Positions 54,131-61,480 of a stretch of DNA of 64,000 bases are shown here, in pieces. The notes beneath the pieces were generated by a model that worked only from the letters and a program-made list of their open reading frames with translations, was not told the DNA's origin and made no database searches. A program made the position numbers and the translations under genes. The DNA is from Streptomyces sp. NBC_00536 (GTDB lineage Bacteria > Actinomycetota > Actinomycetes > Streptomycetales > Streptomycetaceae): contig NZ_CP107819.1 in assembly GCF_036346295.1 (NCBI RefSeq), positions 8,184,001-8,248,000 of the forward strand. The letters are read 5' to 3'. The number at the start of each line of letters is the position of its first letter. Position 1 is the first letter of the stretch.

Positions 54131-54833
54131 CACCTGGCTCACCCACCGAGGCAGCACGCTGGCGACGGCAACCCAAGCCGATCTCGACGCCTGGCACGCC
54201 GAGAATTACGCCACCCGCCGCGCGGCACAACCCTTCCTGCGCTGGTGCATGGACACACGCCGCATGCCGCGGCTGACGATCCCCTACCGCACGGCGACCA
54301 ACCACAACCCATGAGCCAGCACCAGCGGTTGGCCGCCCTGCGCCGCGTCCTCGGCAACGATGCCGCGCCGCTGAGAATCCGGGTCGCCGCCAGTCTTGTC
54401 CTGCCGTTCGCCCAGCCCCTCACCCGCATTGTTCGCCTGACGACCGATGACATCCTGGACGACGGCCAGCAGGCCCACCTCCAGCTCGGAGACCCGCCCT
54501 CGCCCCTGCCCGAGCCCGTCGCCGATCTCGTTCGAGCCCTACCTCCACTCACTCCCGGCCGGCACGCCCGCGGTGAACCTCTCCACGCACTGGCTCTTCC
54601 CCGGCCGCCGCCTGGGCCAGCCGATGAACCCGGCCAGCTTGCTCGGCCCCCTCCGTGACCTCGGTGTCCCGGCCCAACGAACTCGCACCTCTGCCATCCG
54701 GCACCTCGTCCTCCAGGCCCCCGCACCCGTCATCGCCAAGGCGCTCGGCTACCACGACAAAACCGCCACCCGGCTCATCACCGAGGCCGACGGCACCTGG
54801 AGCCGATACGCCCCCGGCGACCACACACGGTGA
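53926..54833 (+). pseudogene. Decayed second copy of the zinc-ribbon integrase-like gene
   Basis: Pieces in three frames line up with the intact gene at 57456: CPGCGTDRLLPGRDDQGQPL with CRDCAG (zinc ribbon, ~53935-54025); FRKLRAKADAGPLSVSTVSE to RRMPRLTIPYRTATNHNP (54031-54311), ending at a stop; MSQHQRLAALRRVLGNDAAP and QPLTRIVRLTTDDILDDGQQ (from 54311); then after a frameshift near 54540, THWLFPGRRLGQPMNPASLL, AIRHLVLQAPAPVIAKALGY and the C-terminal RYAPGDHTR. The copy has at least two frame breaks and a missing middle, so it cannot be functional. GGAATGCGCG at 54855 may be a decayed form of the module's right end. Confidence 0.75.
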
Positions 54834-54869
54834 CACTGCCATCGCCACCCATCAGGAATGCGCGCCACC

Positions 54870-55610
54870 TCAACATGCGCGCCTACCAGTCTCAACTCCC
54901 AGGCACTCGGCGAGCAGGTCGACGATGTCGCGCCAGGCTCGCTGCGCGTGCTGTGGGTGGTAGCCGACGCCGGGGACCGTGGGGTGGTCGACCGGCGGGT
55001 GGTGGAAGGCGTGCAAGGCGCCGCCGTAGACCGTGAGGCGCCAGTCGACGCCTGCGGCCTGCATCTCAGCGGTGAACGCGTCCCGTTGCGCGGGCGGCAT
55101 GATCGGGTCTTCCGATCCGACCCCGGCCCACACCGGGCAGCGAATGCGCGCTGCCTCGCCCGGTCGGCCCGTGGTCAGTGCGTTGACGGTCCCGATCGCG
55201 CGCAGGTTGACGCCGTCGCGCCCGAGTTCCAGCCCGACGGCGCCCCCGGTGCCGTAGCCGACGGCGGCGATCCGGTCGGGGTCGGTCCGCGGTTCGGTAC
55301 GCAACACGTCGAGTGCCGCATGGCCGATGCCCCGCATCCGGTCGGGGTCGGCGAGCAGCGGCAGGCAACGGGCCAGCATCTCGTCGGGGTCGCCCAAATA
55401 GCGCCCGCCGTGAAGGTCGAAGGCCAGCGCTACGTATCCCAGCTCGGCGAGAGCATCGGCCCGGCGGCGCTCGACGTCGCTGAGCCCCATGCCCTCTGGT
55501 CCGAGCAGCACCGCGGGCCGGCGGCCGACACCGGCCGGGAGCGCGAGGTGCCCGATCATCGTCAAACCGTCCGCCGGGTACTCGACCGTACGCGTCGTAA
55601 TCGTCGTCAT
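54870..55610 (-). CDS. Dienelactone-hydrolase-family protein lacking the catalytic nucleophile
   Basis: 246 residues, an alpha/beta hydrolase of the DLH family: RPAVLLGPEGMGLSDVERRR at the first strand, AFDLHGGRYLGDPDEML, GSEDPIMPPAQRDAF (acid) and the catalytic His in GALHAFHHP. The nucleophile elbow, normally G-x-C-x-G-G, reads VGYGTGGAVG: glycine (codon GGC) replaces the cysteine, a single-base change from TGC. The enzyme may be inactive, or use another residue. It converges on the decayed integrase copy. Confidence 0.82.
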   Translation of the reverse strand: MTTITTRTVEYPADGLTMIGHLALPAGVGRRPAVLLGPEGMGLSDVERRRADALAELGYVALAFDLHGGRYLGDPDEMLARCLPLLADPDRMRGIGHAALDVLRTEPRTDPDRIAAVGYGTGGAVGLELGRDGVNLRAIGTVNALTTGRPGEAARIRCPVWAGVGSEDPIMPPAQRDAFTAEMQAAGVDWRLTVYGGALHAFHHPPVDHPTVPGVGYHPQHAQRAWRDIVDLLAECLGVETGRRAC

Positions 55611-55981
55611 GAGACTGGACCGTAGTGATCGTCGAGCCCTGTTCGGTCGGTGTTCTGCCGCTGGCAGAACAGCGTGCGTGTCCCTCGTGTCCCTCTGAGA
55701 TACGGGGGCCGAGCGCTCAGGGCTTCAAGATCATCTCGTTGCCCCTTTGGCGCGTACCTCGGAACCGTCGCCAATCGCATCCGATGCGAACTGGACGCAT
55801 CTTGCGTCGCATTGGCCGGACGGGCGCCTGGAAGCCGCTGATCAGCGGGTAGGGAATTCGTCGCGTGCTTACCGAGACGGTACTGGGCGGGCGGGCCCGT
55901 GTCGTTCCGCTTCACTCGATCGGATGGCTGACCTGCCGTTCCTCCCCGGGCTTCGCATCTGATGCGAGATTCTCGCGCCGG
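55611..55981. promoter_or_regulatory. Palindrome-rich region upstream of the recombinase operon
   Basis: 371 bases with several perfect palindromes: TGTTCTGCC-GCT-GGCAGAACA (55651-55671); TCGCATC-C-GATGCGA (55775-55789); GACGCA-TCT-TGCGTC just after it; and TCGCATC-T-GATGCGA (55953-55967), which ends 14 bases before the recombinase ATG. A further half-site GATGCGA spans 55981-55987 over the start codon. The repeated 15-bp site suggests an autoregulatory operator, perhaps for the XRE protein of the operon, or recombinase arm sites. Confidence 0.6.
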
Positions 55982-57133
55982 ATGCGATCTACGGAGCGTG
56001 ATGAATTGGCGGGCAAGGGCGGGACGGCGCCTGGGGCCGCGCGGCTGCACCTGGCTGATGGGGTGCCGTTGCTGCGGCCGGAGGAGCAGGTCTTCGAGGC
56101 GATGCTGGACGGCTGGCGTAACCAGCAGCTGGCCCGGAACCTCGCGCTGTCGACGATCAACGGCCGTGAGCGGAAGGTGCGGGCGTTCGCCTCGCACGCG
56201 GATGCTTTCCCATGGGTCTGGTCCTCGTCGCTGGCGGACGAGTGGTTCGGCGACCTGCGAGCGGTCCGTGGCTGTGTCCGCTCGACGCTGCGCGGTTACC
56301 AGGAGGCAGTGCGGCTGTTCTGCGGCTACGCCACCGACCCGGCCTACGGCTGGGCCGCCGAGTGCGAGCGGCGTTTTGGTACTCATCCGATCCAGGTGTG
56401 TCACGAGTGGAACACCGCCGTGCACATGCAGGAGTGTGAGGCCGAGGCACCGAAGCGCGCCTTCACCCGGGACGAGTTGCAGGCGTTGTTCGACCACGCC
56501 GACGACGAGGTGAGCCGGGTCCGCGGACGTGGCCGCAAGGGATGGCTCCCCGCCTTCCGCGACGCGATGCTGTTCAAGACCGCGTACGCCTACGGGCTGC
56601 GGCGCAACGAGACGCGGATGCTGGATCTCGCCGACTTCGGCCGCAACCCCGAAGGGACGGAGTTCGGCGAGTACGGCGTCTGCTACGTCCGCCACGGCAA
56701 GGCGAAGAAGGGCTCGCCTCCGAAACGCCGCAGCGTGCTGACCGTGTGGGACTGGTCGACCGAGATCCTCGACCAGTGGATCAGCGAGGTGAGGCCCGCC
56801 ATGCGCCACGCGGACGGGCCTGCCCTATGGCCCTCCGAACGCGGCCGACGCGTCGGCCTGCAACGGCTCGATTCCCGCTTCGCCGCCTACCGGGACGACC
56901 TCGGGCTCGATCCGGTCCTGGACTTCCACTCGCTGCGAAGGTCATACGTCACCCACCTGATCGAGGACGGCTGGGACCCGCTGTTCGTCCAGCAGCAGGC
57001 CGGCCACGACCACGCATCCACTACCTCCATCTACACCTGCGTTTCCTCCGACTTTCGCACCCGCACCCTGCGGCGGGCCCTGGATGCCACCATCGAGGCC
57101 GCGCTCAACCCCACGAAGATGAGGAGGGCCTGA
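55982..57133 (+). CDS. Tyrosine recombinase (phage-integrase family)
   Basis: 383 residues from the ATG at 55982, the first sensible start after the palindromes. The N-terminal SAM-like core-binding domain covers ~25-150 (LALSTINGRERKVRAFASHA). The catalytic domain has Arg in AYGLRRNETRMLDL (~208), a Lys near RHGKAKKGSP, H-x-x-R in FHSLRRSYVTHL, and GHDHASTTSIYTCV with the nucleophile Tyr. All catalytic residues seem intact. It is followed without a gap by a small XRE protein and a second integrase-like protein, forming a three-gene module. Confidence 0.9.
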   Translation: MRSTERDELAGKGGTAPGAARLHLADGVPLLRPEEQVFEAMLDGWRNQQLARNLALSTINGRERKVRAFASHADAFPWVWSSSLADEWFGDLRAVRGCVRSTLRGYQEAVRLFCGYATDPAYGWAAECERRFGTHPIQVCHEWNTAVHMQECEAEAPKRAFTRDELQALFDHADDEVSRVRGRGRKGWLPAFRDAMLFKTAYAYGLRRNETRMLDLADFGRNPEGTEFGEYGVCYVRHGKAKKGSPPKRRSVLTVWDWSTEILDQWISEVRPAMRHADGPALWPSERGRRVGLQRLDSRFAAYRDDLGLDPVLDFHSLRRSYVTHLIEDGWDPLFVQQQAGHDHASTTSIYTCVSSDFRTRTLRRALDATIEAALNPTKMRRA

Positions 57134-57459
57134 TGAAACGCCAGGTCAGCTACCAGTGGCGGCTGCGCGAGAAGATGGCCACCGCCGGGATGTTCACCAC
57201 CAGCGAGCTCGCCCCGCTCCTTGCCGAACGCGGCATCAATCTCTCACTCTCCCAAGTCCACCGCCTGGTCACTGGCACTCCCGAGCGGCTGTCGCTGCCG
57301 GTGCTCGCCGCGCTCTGCGACATCTTCGACTGCACCCCCACCGACTTGATCGCCACCAAGGCGGAGAACGCCGCGGTCCGCAAGGTCGCCACCGGTGACG
57401 CTGTGGTCGACCTTGCGGCAGTCCGCCCCAAGCGCGCCCGCATCCGGCCCGAGCAATGA
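57133..57459 (+). CDS. Small XRE/Cro-like helix-turn-helix protein
   Basis: 108 residues. The start ATG shares one base with the recombinase stop (TGATG), and its stop overlaps the next start (ATGA). The helix-turn-helix reads FTTSELAPLLAERGINLSLS, QVHRLVTGTPERLSLPVLAA and LCDIFDCTPTDLI, the pattern of Cro/C1-type HTH_26 proteins. The basic C-terminal tail is RPKRARIRPEQ. Candidate for a module repressor or a DNA-bending accessory factor. Confidence 0.85.
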   Translation: MKRQVSYQWRLREKMATAGMFTTSELAPLLAERGINLSLSQVHRLVTGTPERLSLPVLAALCDIFDCTPTDLIATKAENAAVRKVATGDAVVDLAAVRPKRARIRPEQ

Positions 57460-58928
57460 GCCGGACCCGCGTCCGAGCCGAGGACTTGTTCTGCGCACGA
57501 TGCCACCGGGCCGTCCGCCTCGGCGCCCACCACTGGCCCGAGGGCTACCTCTGCGCACACTGCTACGACCATGCGCTGGAGACCTACGGCACCTGCACCG
57601 GCTGCGGCACCGACCGGCTCACCCCGGGCCTCGACGCCCACGGCGGCAAGCTCTGCACCGACTGCGCCGGAGGTCTTGGCGACTTCACCTGCCTGCTCTG
57701 CGGCGCCGAAGCCCGCCGCTACCGCCGTGGCGTCTGCGGATGCTGCGTCGTCGCCGAACGCCTCCGCCCTCTGCTGGACGACGGCACGGGCCGCGTGAAC
57801 CCACAGCTCGTGCCGTTGTTCGTCACCCTTCGCCAGGCCAACCGGCCCAAAAGCATTCTGACTTGGCTCGGCTACTCGCACGTCCGGCGCAACCTGCAGA
57901 CCCTGGCTCGCGGCGAAGCCCCGCTGACCCACGAGGGGCTGAGCCGGCTCACCCCGTGGCGCTCGGTCGCCTACCTGCGCGATCTACTCGTCCAGGCCGA
58001 CGTCCTGCCCCCGGCCGACCGGCAGCTGCTGTTCTTCCAGCGCACACTCGCGGAGAAGCTCCCTGCCGTCAGCAACCCCGGGCACCGCCGGCTGTTGGAA
58101 CTCTTCACCACCTGGCATCTCCAGCACCGACTGAACATCCTGGCCAGCCGCGGCGCGCTCACCGGGAAACAGGTCCAGCAGGCCCGCGGCGAACTCCGCC
58201 TCGCGACCGCCTTCCTCGACCACCTCACCCAGCGCGGACGCACCCTCGCCGAGTGCACCCAAACCGATGTCGACGCCTGGTACGCGGGCAACTACATCGC
58301 CCGGCGCCTCACCCACACCTTCCTACGCTGGGCCATGCGCTCCAAGCACATGCCGAAGGCCACCGTCCCGCACCGTTCCACGAGCAACCCCGCCCCACTC
58401 GCCCAACACCAGCGGCTCGCGCTGCTTCGGCAGCTCGCGAATCGCGACGACGTCCCACTCCACGACCGCGTCGCCGCCCTGCTCGTCCTCCTCTACGCGC
58501 AGCCACTCACCCGAATCGTCCAGCTCAGCACCGACGACGTCGAGCACAAAGACGGCGAAACCTACGTCCGGCTCGGCGACCCGCCGTCCCCCGTCCCCGC
58601 CCCCTTTGCCGGGATGCTGCTGAACTACCTCGGCCAGCGGCCGAACACCATGACCGCCACCAACCTCAATGCCCGGTGGCTCTTCCCCGGCCGCCGGGCC
58701 GGACAGCCCATGACCCCGGAAACTCTGGAACTCCGGCTTCGACAACTGGGTTTCCCGACCCAGCGGGGACGCACAGCGGCGATCCGTCACCTCGTTCTCC
58801 AGGCCCCGGCTCCGGTCATCGCCCGCATGCTCGGCTACCACGACGACACCACTGCCCAACTTGCCGCCGAGGCCGGAGGGACCTGGCAGCGCTATGCCCC
58901 CGGTGACCACGAGCCCTCACCACGATAG
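57456..58928 (+). CDS. Zinc-ribbon integrase-like protein (third gene of the module)
   Basis: 490 residues. The N-terminus is rich in CxxC pairs (FCARCHRAV, CAHCYDHAL, TCTGCGTDRL, CTDCAGG, CLLCGAE, CGCC), so at least two zinc ribbons occupy residues ~12-105. A helical core-binding region follows. The C-terminal ~190 residues resemble a tyrosine-recombinase catalytic fold: QPLTRIVQLSTDDV (Arg), ARWLFPGRRAGQP, AAIRHLVLQAPAPVIARMLG with the R-x-x-H-like RH, then YHDDTT and RYAPGD. Whether a nucleophile Tyr is present is unclear. It may be a second recombinase subunit, as in Tn554-type or recombinase-in-trio elements, but the zinc ribbons are distinctive. A decayed copy is at 53.6-54.8 kb and a C-terminal scrap at 60206. 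Confidence 0.82.
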   Translation: MSRTRVRAEDLFCARCHRAVRLGAHHWPEGYLCAHCYDHALETYGTCTGCGTDRLTPGLDAHGGKLCTDCAGGLGDFTCLLCGAEARRYRRGVCGCCVVAERLRPLLDDGTGRVNPQLVPLFVTLRQANRPKSILTWLGYSHVRRNLQTLARGEAPLTHEGLSRLTPWRSVAYLRDLLVQADVLPPADRQLLFFQRTLAEKLPAVSNPGHRRLLELFTTWHLQHRLNILASRGALTGKQVQQARGELRLATAFLDHLTQRGRTLAECTQTDVDAWYAGNYIARRLTHTFLRWAMRSKHMPKATVPHRSTSNPAPLAQHQRLALLRQLANRDDVPLHDRVAALLVLLYAQPLTRIVQLSTDDVEHKDGETYVRLGDPPSPVPAPFAGMLLNYLGQRPNTMTATNLNARWLFPGRRAGQPMTPETLELRLRQLGFPTQRGRTAAIRHLVLQAPAPVIARMLGYHDDTTAQLAAEAGGTWQRYAPGDHEPSPR

Positions 58929-58967
58929 GAATACGCGACTCTCGATTACGCGAGGTCGCCAGATTCA
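58901..58967 (+). repeat. Direct repeat, copy 1: right end of the recombinase module
   Basis: A 67-bp unit: 20 bp starting CGGTGACCACGAG, 7 variable bases, then a 40-bp block (58928-58967) identical to the one at 60296-60335. The 40-bp block folds: GCGAC, a bulged T, CTCG, a 6-base loop ATTACG, then CGAGGTCGC, a near-perfect stem. TACGCGA occurs twice within it. The first part encodes the end of the integrase-like protein. Confidence 0.85.
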
Positions 58968-59016
58968 TGCCCCGTCAGACGCTGCTTGACCTTGCCGCTG
59001 GCGGCAGGGTTGCACG

Positions 59017-59808
59017 ATGACCGGCATGAACAGCACCGCATCGCAGAGCAGCAGGATCATCGCCGTCACCGGAGCCGGCACCGGGATCGGCCGGGCCACC
59101 GCCCGCGCCTTTGCCGCTGAGGGCGCCCACGTGGTCGCGATCGGGCGGCGGGCCGAGCCCCTCAAGGAGACCGGGGCCGAGCCCCTCAAGGAGACCGGGG
59201 CCGGGCACGACCGGATCACGCCGCTGGCCGCCGACATCACCACCGAGGGCGAGCCGGATCGGATCATCCGGGCCGTGCTGGAGAAACACGGCCGGCTGGA
59301 CGTACTGGTCAACAACGCAGGCATCGTGCGCAGCGGCGCCCTCGGCACACTGACGCCGGAGATGATCGCAGCTCAGCTTGCCACCAACCTCGTTGCCCCC
59401 ATCCTGCTGGCCCAGGCCGCGCTGCCACTCCTGGAGAAGTCGGGCGGGGTGATCGTCAATGTCACTACGTCGGTGGGGCAGCGTGCCTGGCCCGGCAGCT
59501 CGGTCTATGCGGCTACCAAGACCGCTCTGGAGCTGCTGACCCGCAGCTGGGCAGTCGAGCTGGCACCCCGCGGGATCCGGGTGGTGGCGGTCGCCCCCGG
59601 CGCGATCGCCACCCCCATCGGCGAGCACCAGGGCCTGACGCCGGAGCGAATGGCAGCGGTGCGGGAGTGGCAGCTGGCGCACACCCCACTGGCCCGGATC
59701 GGCCGCCCCGAGGAGGTGGCCTGGGCAGTCACCCAGCTTGCCGCACCGGCCGCGTCGTTCGTCACCGGAGTGGTACTCCCGGTCGACGGCGGAGCGGTCG
59801 TGGCGTGA
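59017..59808 (+). CDS. Short-chain dehydrogenase/reductase (SDR)
   Basis: 263 residues. The cofactor motif is VTGAGTGIGRATARAF, with GRR after the second strand favouring NADP(H); NNAG is at ~95. Catalytic Ser is in VTTSVGQRAWPG and Tyr/Lys in SVYAATKTAL; the C-terminal LARIGRPEEVAWAV and VDGGAVV are typical of classical SDRs. Residues ~46-61 contain a perfect tandem duplication, AEPLKETG twice, from a 24-bp DNA repeat (59152-59199). It is followed by a MerR regulator, and the pair sits between two copies of the module's right end. Confidence 0.9.
   Translation: MTGMNSTASQSSRIIAVTGAGTGIGRATARAFAAEGAHVVAIGRRAEPLKETGAEPLKETGAGHDRITPLAADITTEGEPDRIIRAVLEKHGRLDVLVNNAGIVRSGALGTLTPEMIAAQLATNLVAPILLAQAALPLLEKSGGVIVNVTTSVGQRAWPGSSVYAATKTALELLTRSWAVELAPRGIRVVAVAPGAIATPIGEHQGLTPERMAAVREWQLAHTPLARIGRPEEVAWAVTQLAAPAASFVTGVVLPVDGGAVVA
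59152..59199 (+). repeat. Perfect 24-bp tandem duplication inside the SDR gene
   Basis: Units 59152-59175 and 59176-59199 are identical and in frame, adding eight residues (AEPLKETG) in the loop after the second beta strand. The exact identity indicates a very recent slippage event. Confidence 0.85.
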
Positions 59809-59834
59809 TAAAGGTGGCCCGGGAGGTGGGATGG

Positions 59835-60206
59835 GTGCGGATCGGTGAGCTGGCCAGGGCGACCGGGACAACTGCCCGTGCGCTGCGGCACTACGAGCAG
59901 GTCGGACTGATCTCCTCGCAGCGGGCCCCCAACGGCTACCGCATCTACGACGAGCGGGCGGTGGTGAGGGTCCGTAATATCCGCTACCTGCTGGCCGCCG
60001 GGCTCACCCTGGACGACGTGCGGGTGTTCCTGCCGTGCCTGGACGGCGATGTGGCCGCCGCACCGCCCTCGGAGAAGGGCCTGCGGGTCGCGTTGGAACG
60101 GCTGGCGGTCCTCAACGAACGGATCGCTGCCCAGACCGAGGCCCGCGACCGGCTGGAAGCCGCGTTCCGACAGGCAACCGGTGACCGGATCCGCCCAGTG
60201 GCCTGA
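59835..60206 (+). CDS. MerR-family transcriptional regulator
   Basis: 123 residues from the GTG at 59835, preceded by GGGAGG at 8 bases; an upstream GTG overlapping the SDR stop (59805) is also in frame. The winged helix-turn-helix is VRIGELARATGTTARALRHY, EQVGLISSQRAPNGYRIYDE, followed by a dimerisation coiled coil (LERLAVLNERIAAQTEARDR). The gene most likely regulates the SDR gene just upstream. It ends exactly where a scrap of integrase coding sequence begins, so its 3' end is at a recombination breakpoint. Confidence 0.88.
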   Translation: MRIGELARATGTTARALRHYEQVGLISSQRAPNGYRIYDERAVVRVRNIRYLLAAGLTLDDVRVFLPCLDGDVAAAPPSEKGLRVALERLAVLNERIAAQTEARDRLEAAFRQATGDRIRPVA

Positions 60207-60274
60207 ACGCCCGCCTCGTCGCAGAAGCCGGAGGAACCTGCAGTCGCTACGCTCCTCACGGCCACTCACGGTGA
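60206..60274 (+). pseudogene. C-terminal scrap of the zinc-ribbon integrase-like gene
   Basis: Beginning at the last base of the MerR stop, an in-frame scrap reads NARLVAEAGGTCSRYAPHGH, matching the end of the intact protein (AQLAAEAGGTWQRYAPGDH) and of the decayed copy (TRLITEADGTWSRYAPGDH). It is followed at normal spacing by the module's right-end repeat, showing that a third copy of the module once ended here. Confidence 0.75.
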
Positions 60275-60335
60275 CCACGAGCCCTCACTGGCCAGGGAAT
60301 ACGCGACTCTCGATTACGCGAGGTCGCCAGATTCA
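60269..60335 (+). repeat. Direct repeat, copy 2: right end of a third module copy
   Basis: Same structure as 58901-58967: 20 identical bases, 7 variable, 40 identical (60296-60335). CCCCGTC follows both copies after two differing bases. The copies are 1368 bp apart and bracket the SDR-MerR pair. Confidence 0.85.
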
Positions 60336-60337
60336 CA

Positions 60338-60437
60338 CCCCGTCCAGGCACTCGCTGGTGCCCTGCGCGATGAGTTCGCGGATGAACTCCGCGGGGGCGG
60401 CGAAAACGTGGAAGACCAGGCGCCCGCCGGGCGTGGC
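60338..60437 (-). pseudogene. Internal fragment of a serine recombinase (resolvase)
   Basis: Reading leftward: TPGGRLVFHVFAAPAEFIRE then LIAQGTSECLDG, which is the conserved helix E region of Tn3/Hin-type resolvases (G-R-L-V-F-H-V-F-A-A-L-A-E-F). Only ~33 residues survive. It stops directly beside the 40-bp right-end repeat, so the repeat's insertion or a recombination at it probably cut the gene. Confidence 0.65.
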
Positions 60438-60450
60438 GACCCTTGGGGAT

Positions 60451-60818
60451 CGCCGGCGCGATGAGTAGCGGTTGCGTGTTCAGTTTTCTGAACACCTAGT
60501 GGGGTGGTCAGCGTTTGATGCGTCCGCGTACGGCGAGGGCGGCCAGGGCGAGGAGGGCGGGTTCGAGGAGGCGGGACGCCATGTCGATGTAGGTGCCGGT
60601 GGTGGTTTGGGAATGGGCGGGCGGGCCCTGCCATTGGTACCGCGCAGGTGACGGGGCTGGACAGACAATGTGCGGGTCCCGCGCGGTCGAGTGCCGCTCG
60701 GGGCCGGACAGGTCGCAACACTGTTCGCCCAACGGTGCACCGCGTGTCGTACCGGTCGCGCGTGATGGAGACAGCCGTACGCCGGTGTGGTGGCGGCGGT
60801 CATCTCGGCGCGCGGCGT
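60451..60818. other. Degraded stretch between recombinase remnants and membrane gene
   Basis: 368 bases. On the minus strand near 60508-60600 an open piece TYIDMASRLLEPALLALAAL ending AVRGRIKR looks like the C-terminus of a lost protein, but nothing upstream of it can be joined. No intact gene is supported. Confidence 0.35.
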
Positions 60819-61157
60819 TCACCCGATGTCTGCGAACCAGAAGTACCAGGCCAGCGGCACGACGGCGGCCACGATGACCACCGTACCGAGCGAGACCCCC
60901 ATACGGGCCCGGACCGGGCTTGATGTGCCGCGGCTCCGCGTGCGCCACACGGTGGGAAGCCCCCAGACGAGCGCGCAGATGCCGAGAGGGAGAACGAAGT
61001 AGCAGGGCACGAAGCGGATCCAGGTCGGGAGACGCTCCGGTAGGAACGGACACCCGATGGCACCGAGCGCGGCGATGCCCAGGAGCAGCGATCCGGTGCC
61101 TGTGTCCTGAGGGTCTGCCGGGTGTTCCGATCCGATGGCCTGCCGCGTGGAACTCAT
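60819..61157 (-). CDS. Small multi-pass membrane protein
   Basis: 112 residues with three or four hydrophobic helices: SLLLGIAALGAIGCPFL, FVPCYFVLPLGICALVWGL and VSLGTVVIVAAVVPLAWYFW. The layout resembles small DUF4190-like membrane proteins. The ATG at 61157 lacks a clear ribosome-binding site. Function not recognised. Confidence 0.6.
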   Translation of the reverse strand: MSSTRQAIGSEHPADPQDTGTGSLLLGIAALGAIGCPFLPERLPTWIRFVPCYFVLPLGICALVWGLPTVWRTRSRGTSSPVRARMGVSLGTVVIVAAVVPLAWYFWFADIG

Positions 61158-61297
61158 GGAGAGGAGCCTATGAGGAGGGCTATCGGCCCCGCGTGGGGGC
61201 GGCTACTCAGACGGCGTGAGTATCCGGTCCCAGGTCTCACCTGGCGGGAGAGCGGGAGGAGAGGGAACGCTTCGCCGCACGGGGCCCCGCCACCTCC

Positions 61298-61331
61298 GGC
61301 TATGGACCGGCCGTCCGGCCGGTCCATAGCC
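61298..61331 (-). terminator. Strong hairpin terminator
   Basis: GGCTATGGACCGGCC (61298-61312), loop GTCC, exact complement 61317-61331: fifteen perfect pairs. It follows the stop of the LAxTG protein gene (61481) on the minus strand and precedes the small membrane gene. Confidence 0.75.
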
Positions 61332-61480
61332 CCGGGCCCGGGCCGCAGGGCATAACGCCCAGCCCGTTCTGAGGTTGACATCCGAGTGCGGGCATCTGGT
61401 GGCGGACGAGCTGGGCGTGGAGGTGGCGGGGGTGCGCTATGCCGCGAGAAGTGGTCGGATTCGGCCTGGCCGGCCTCGAC

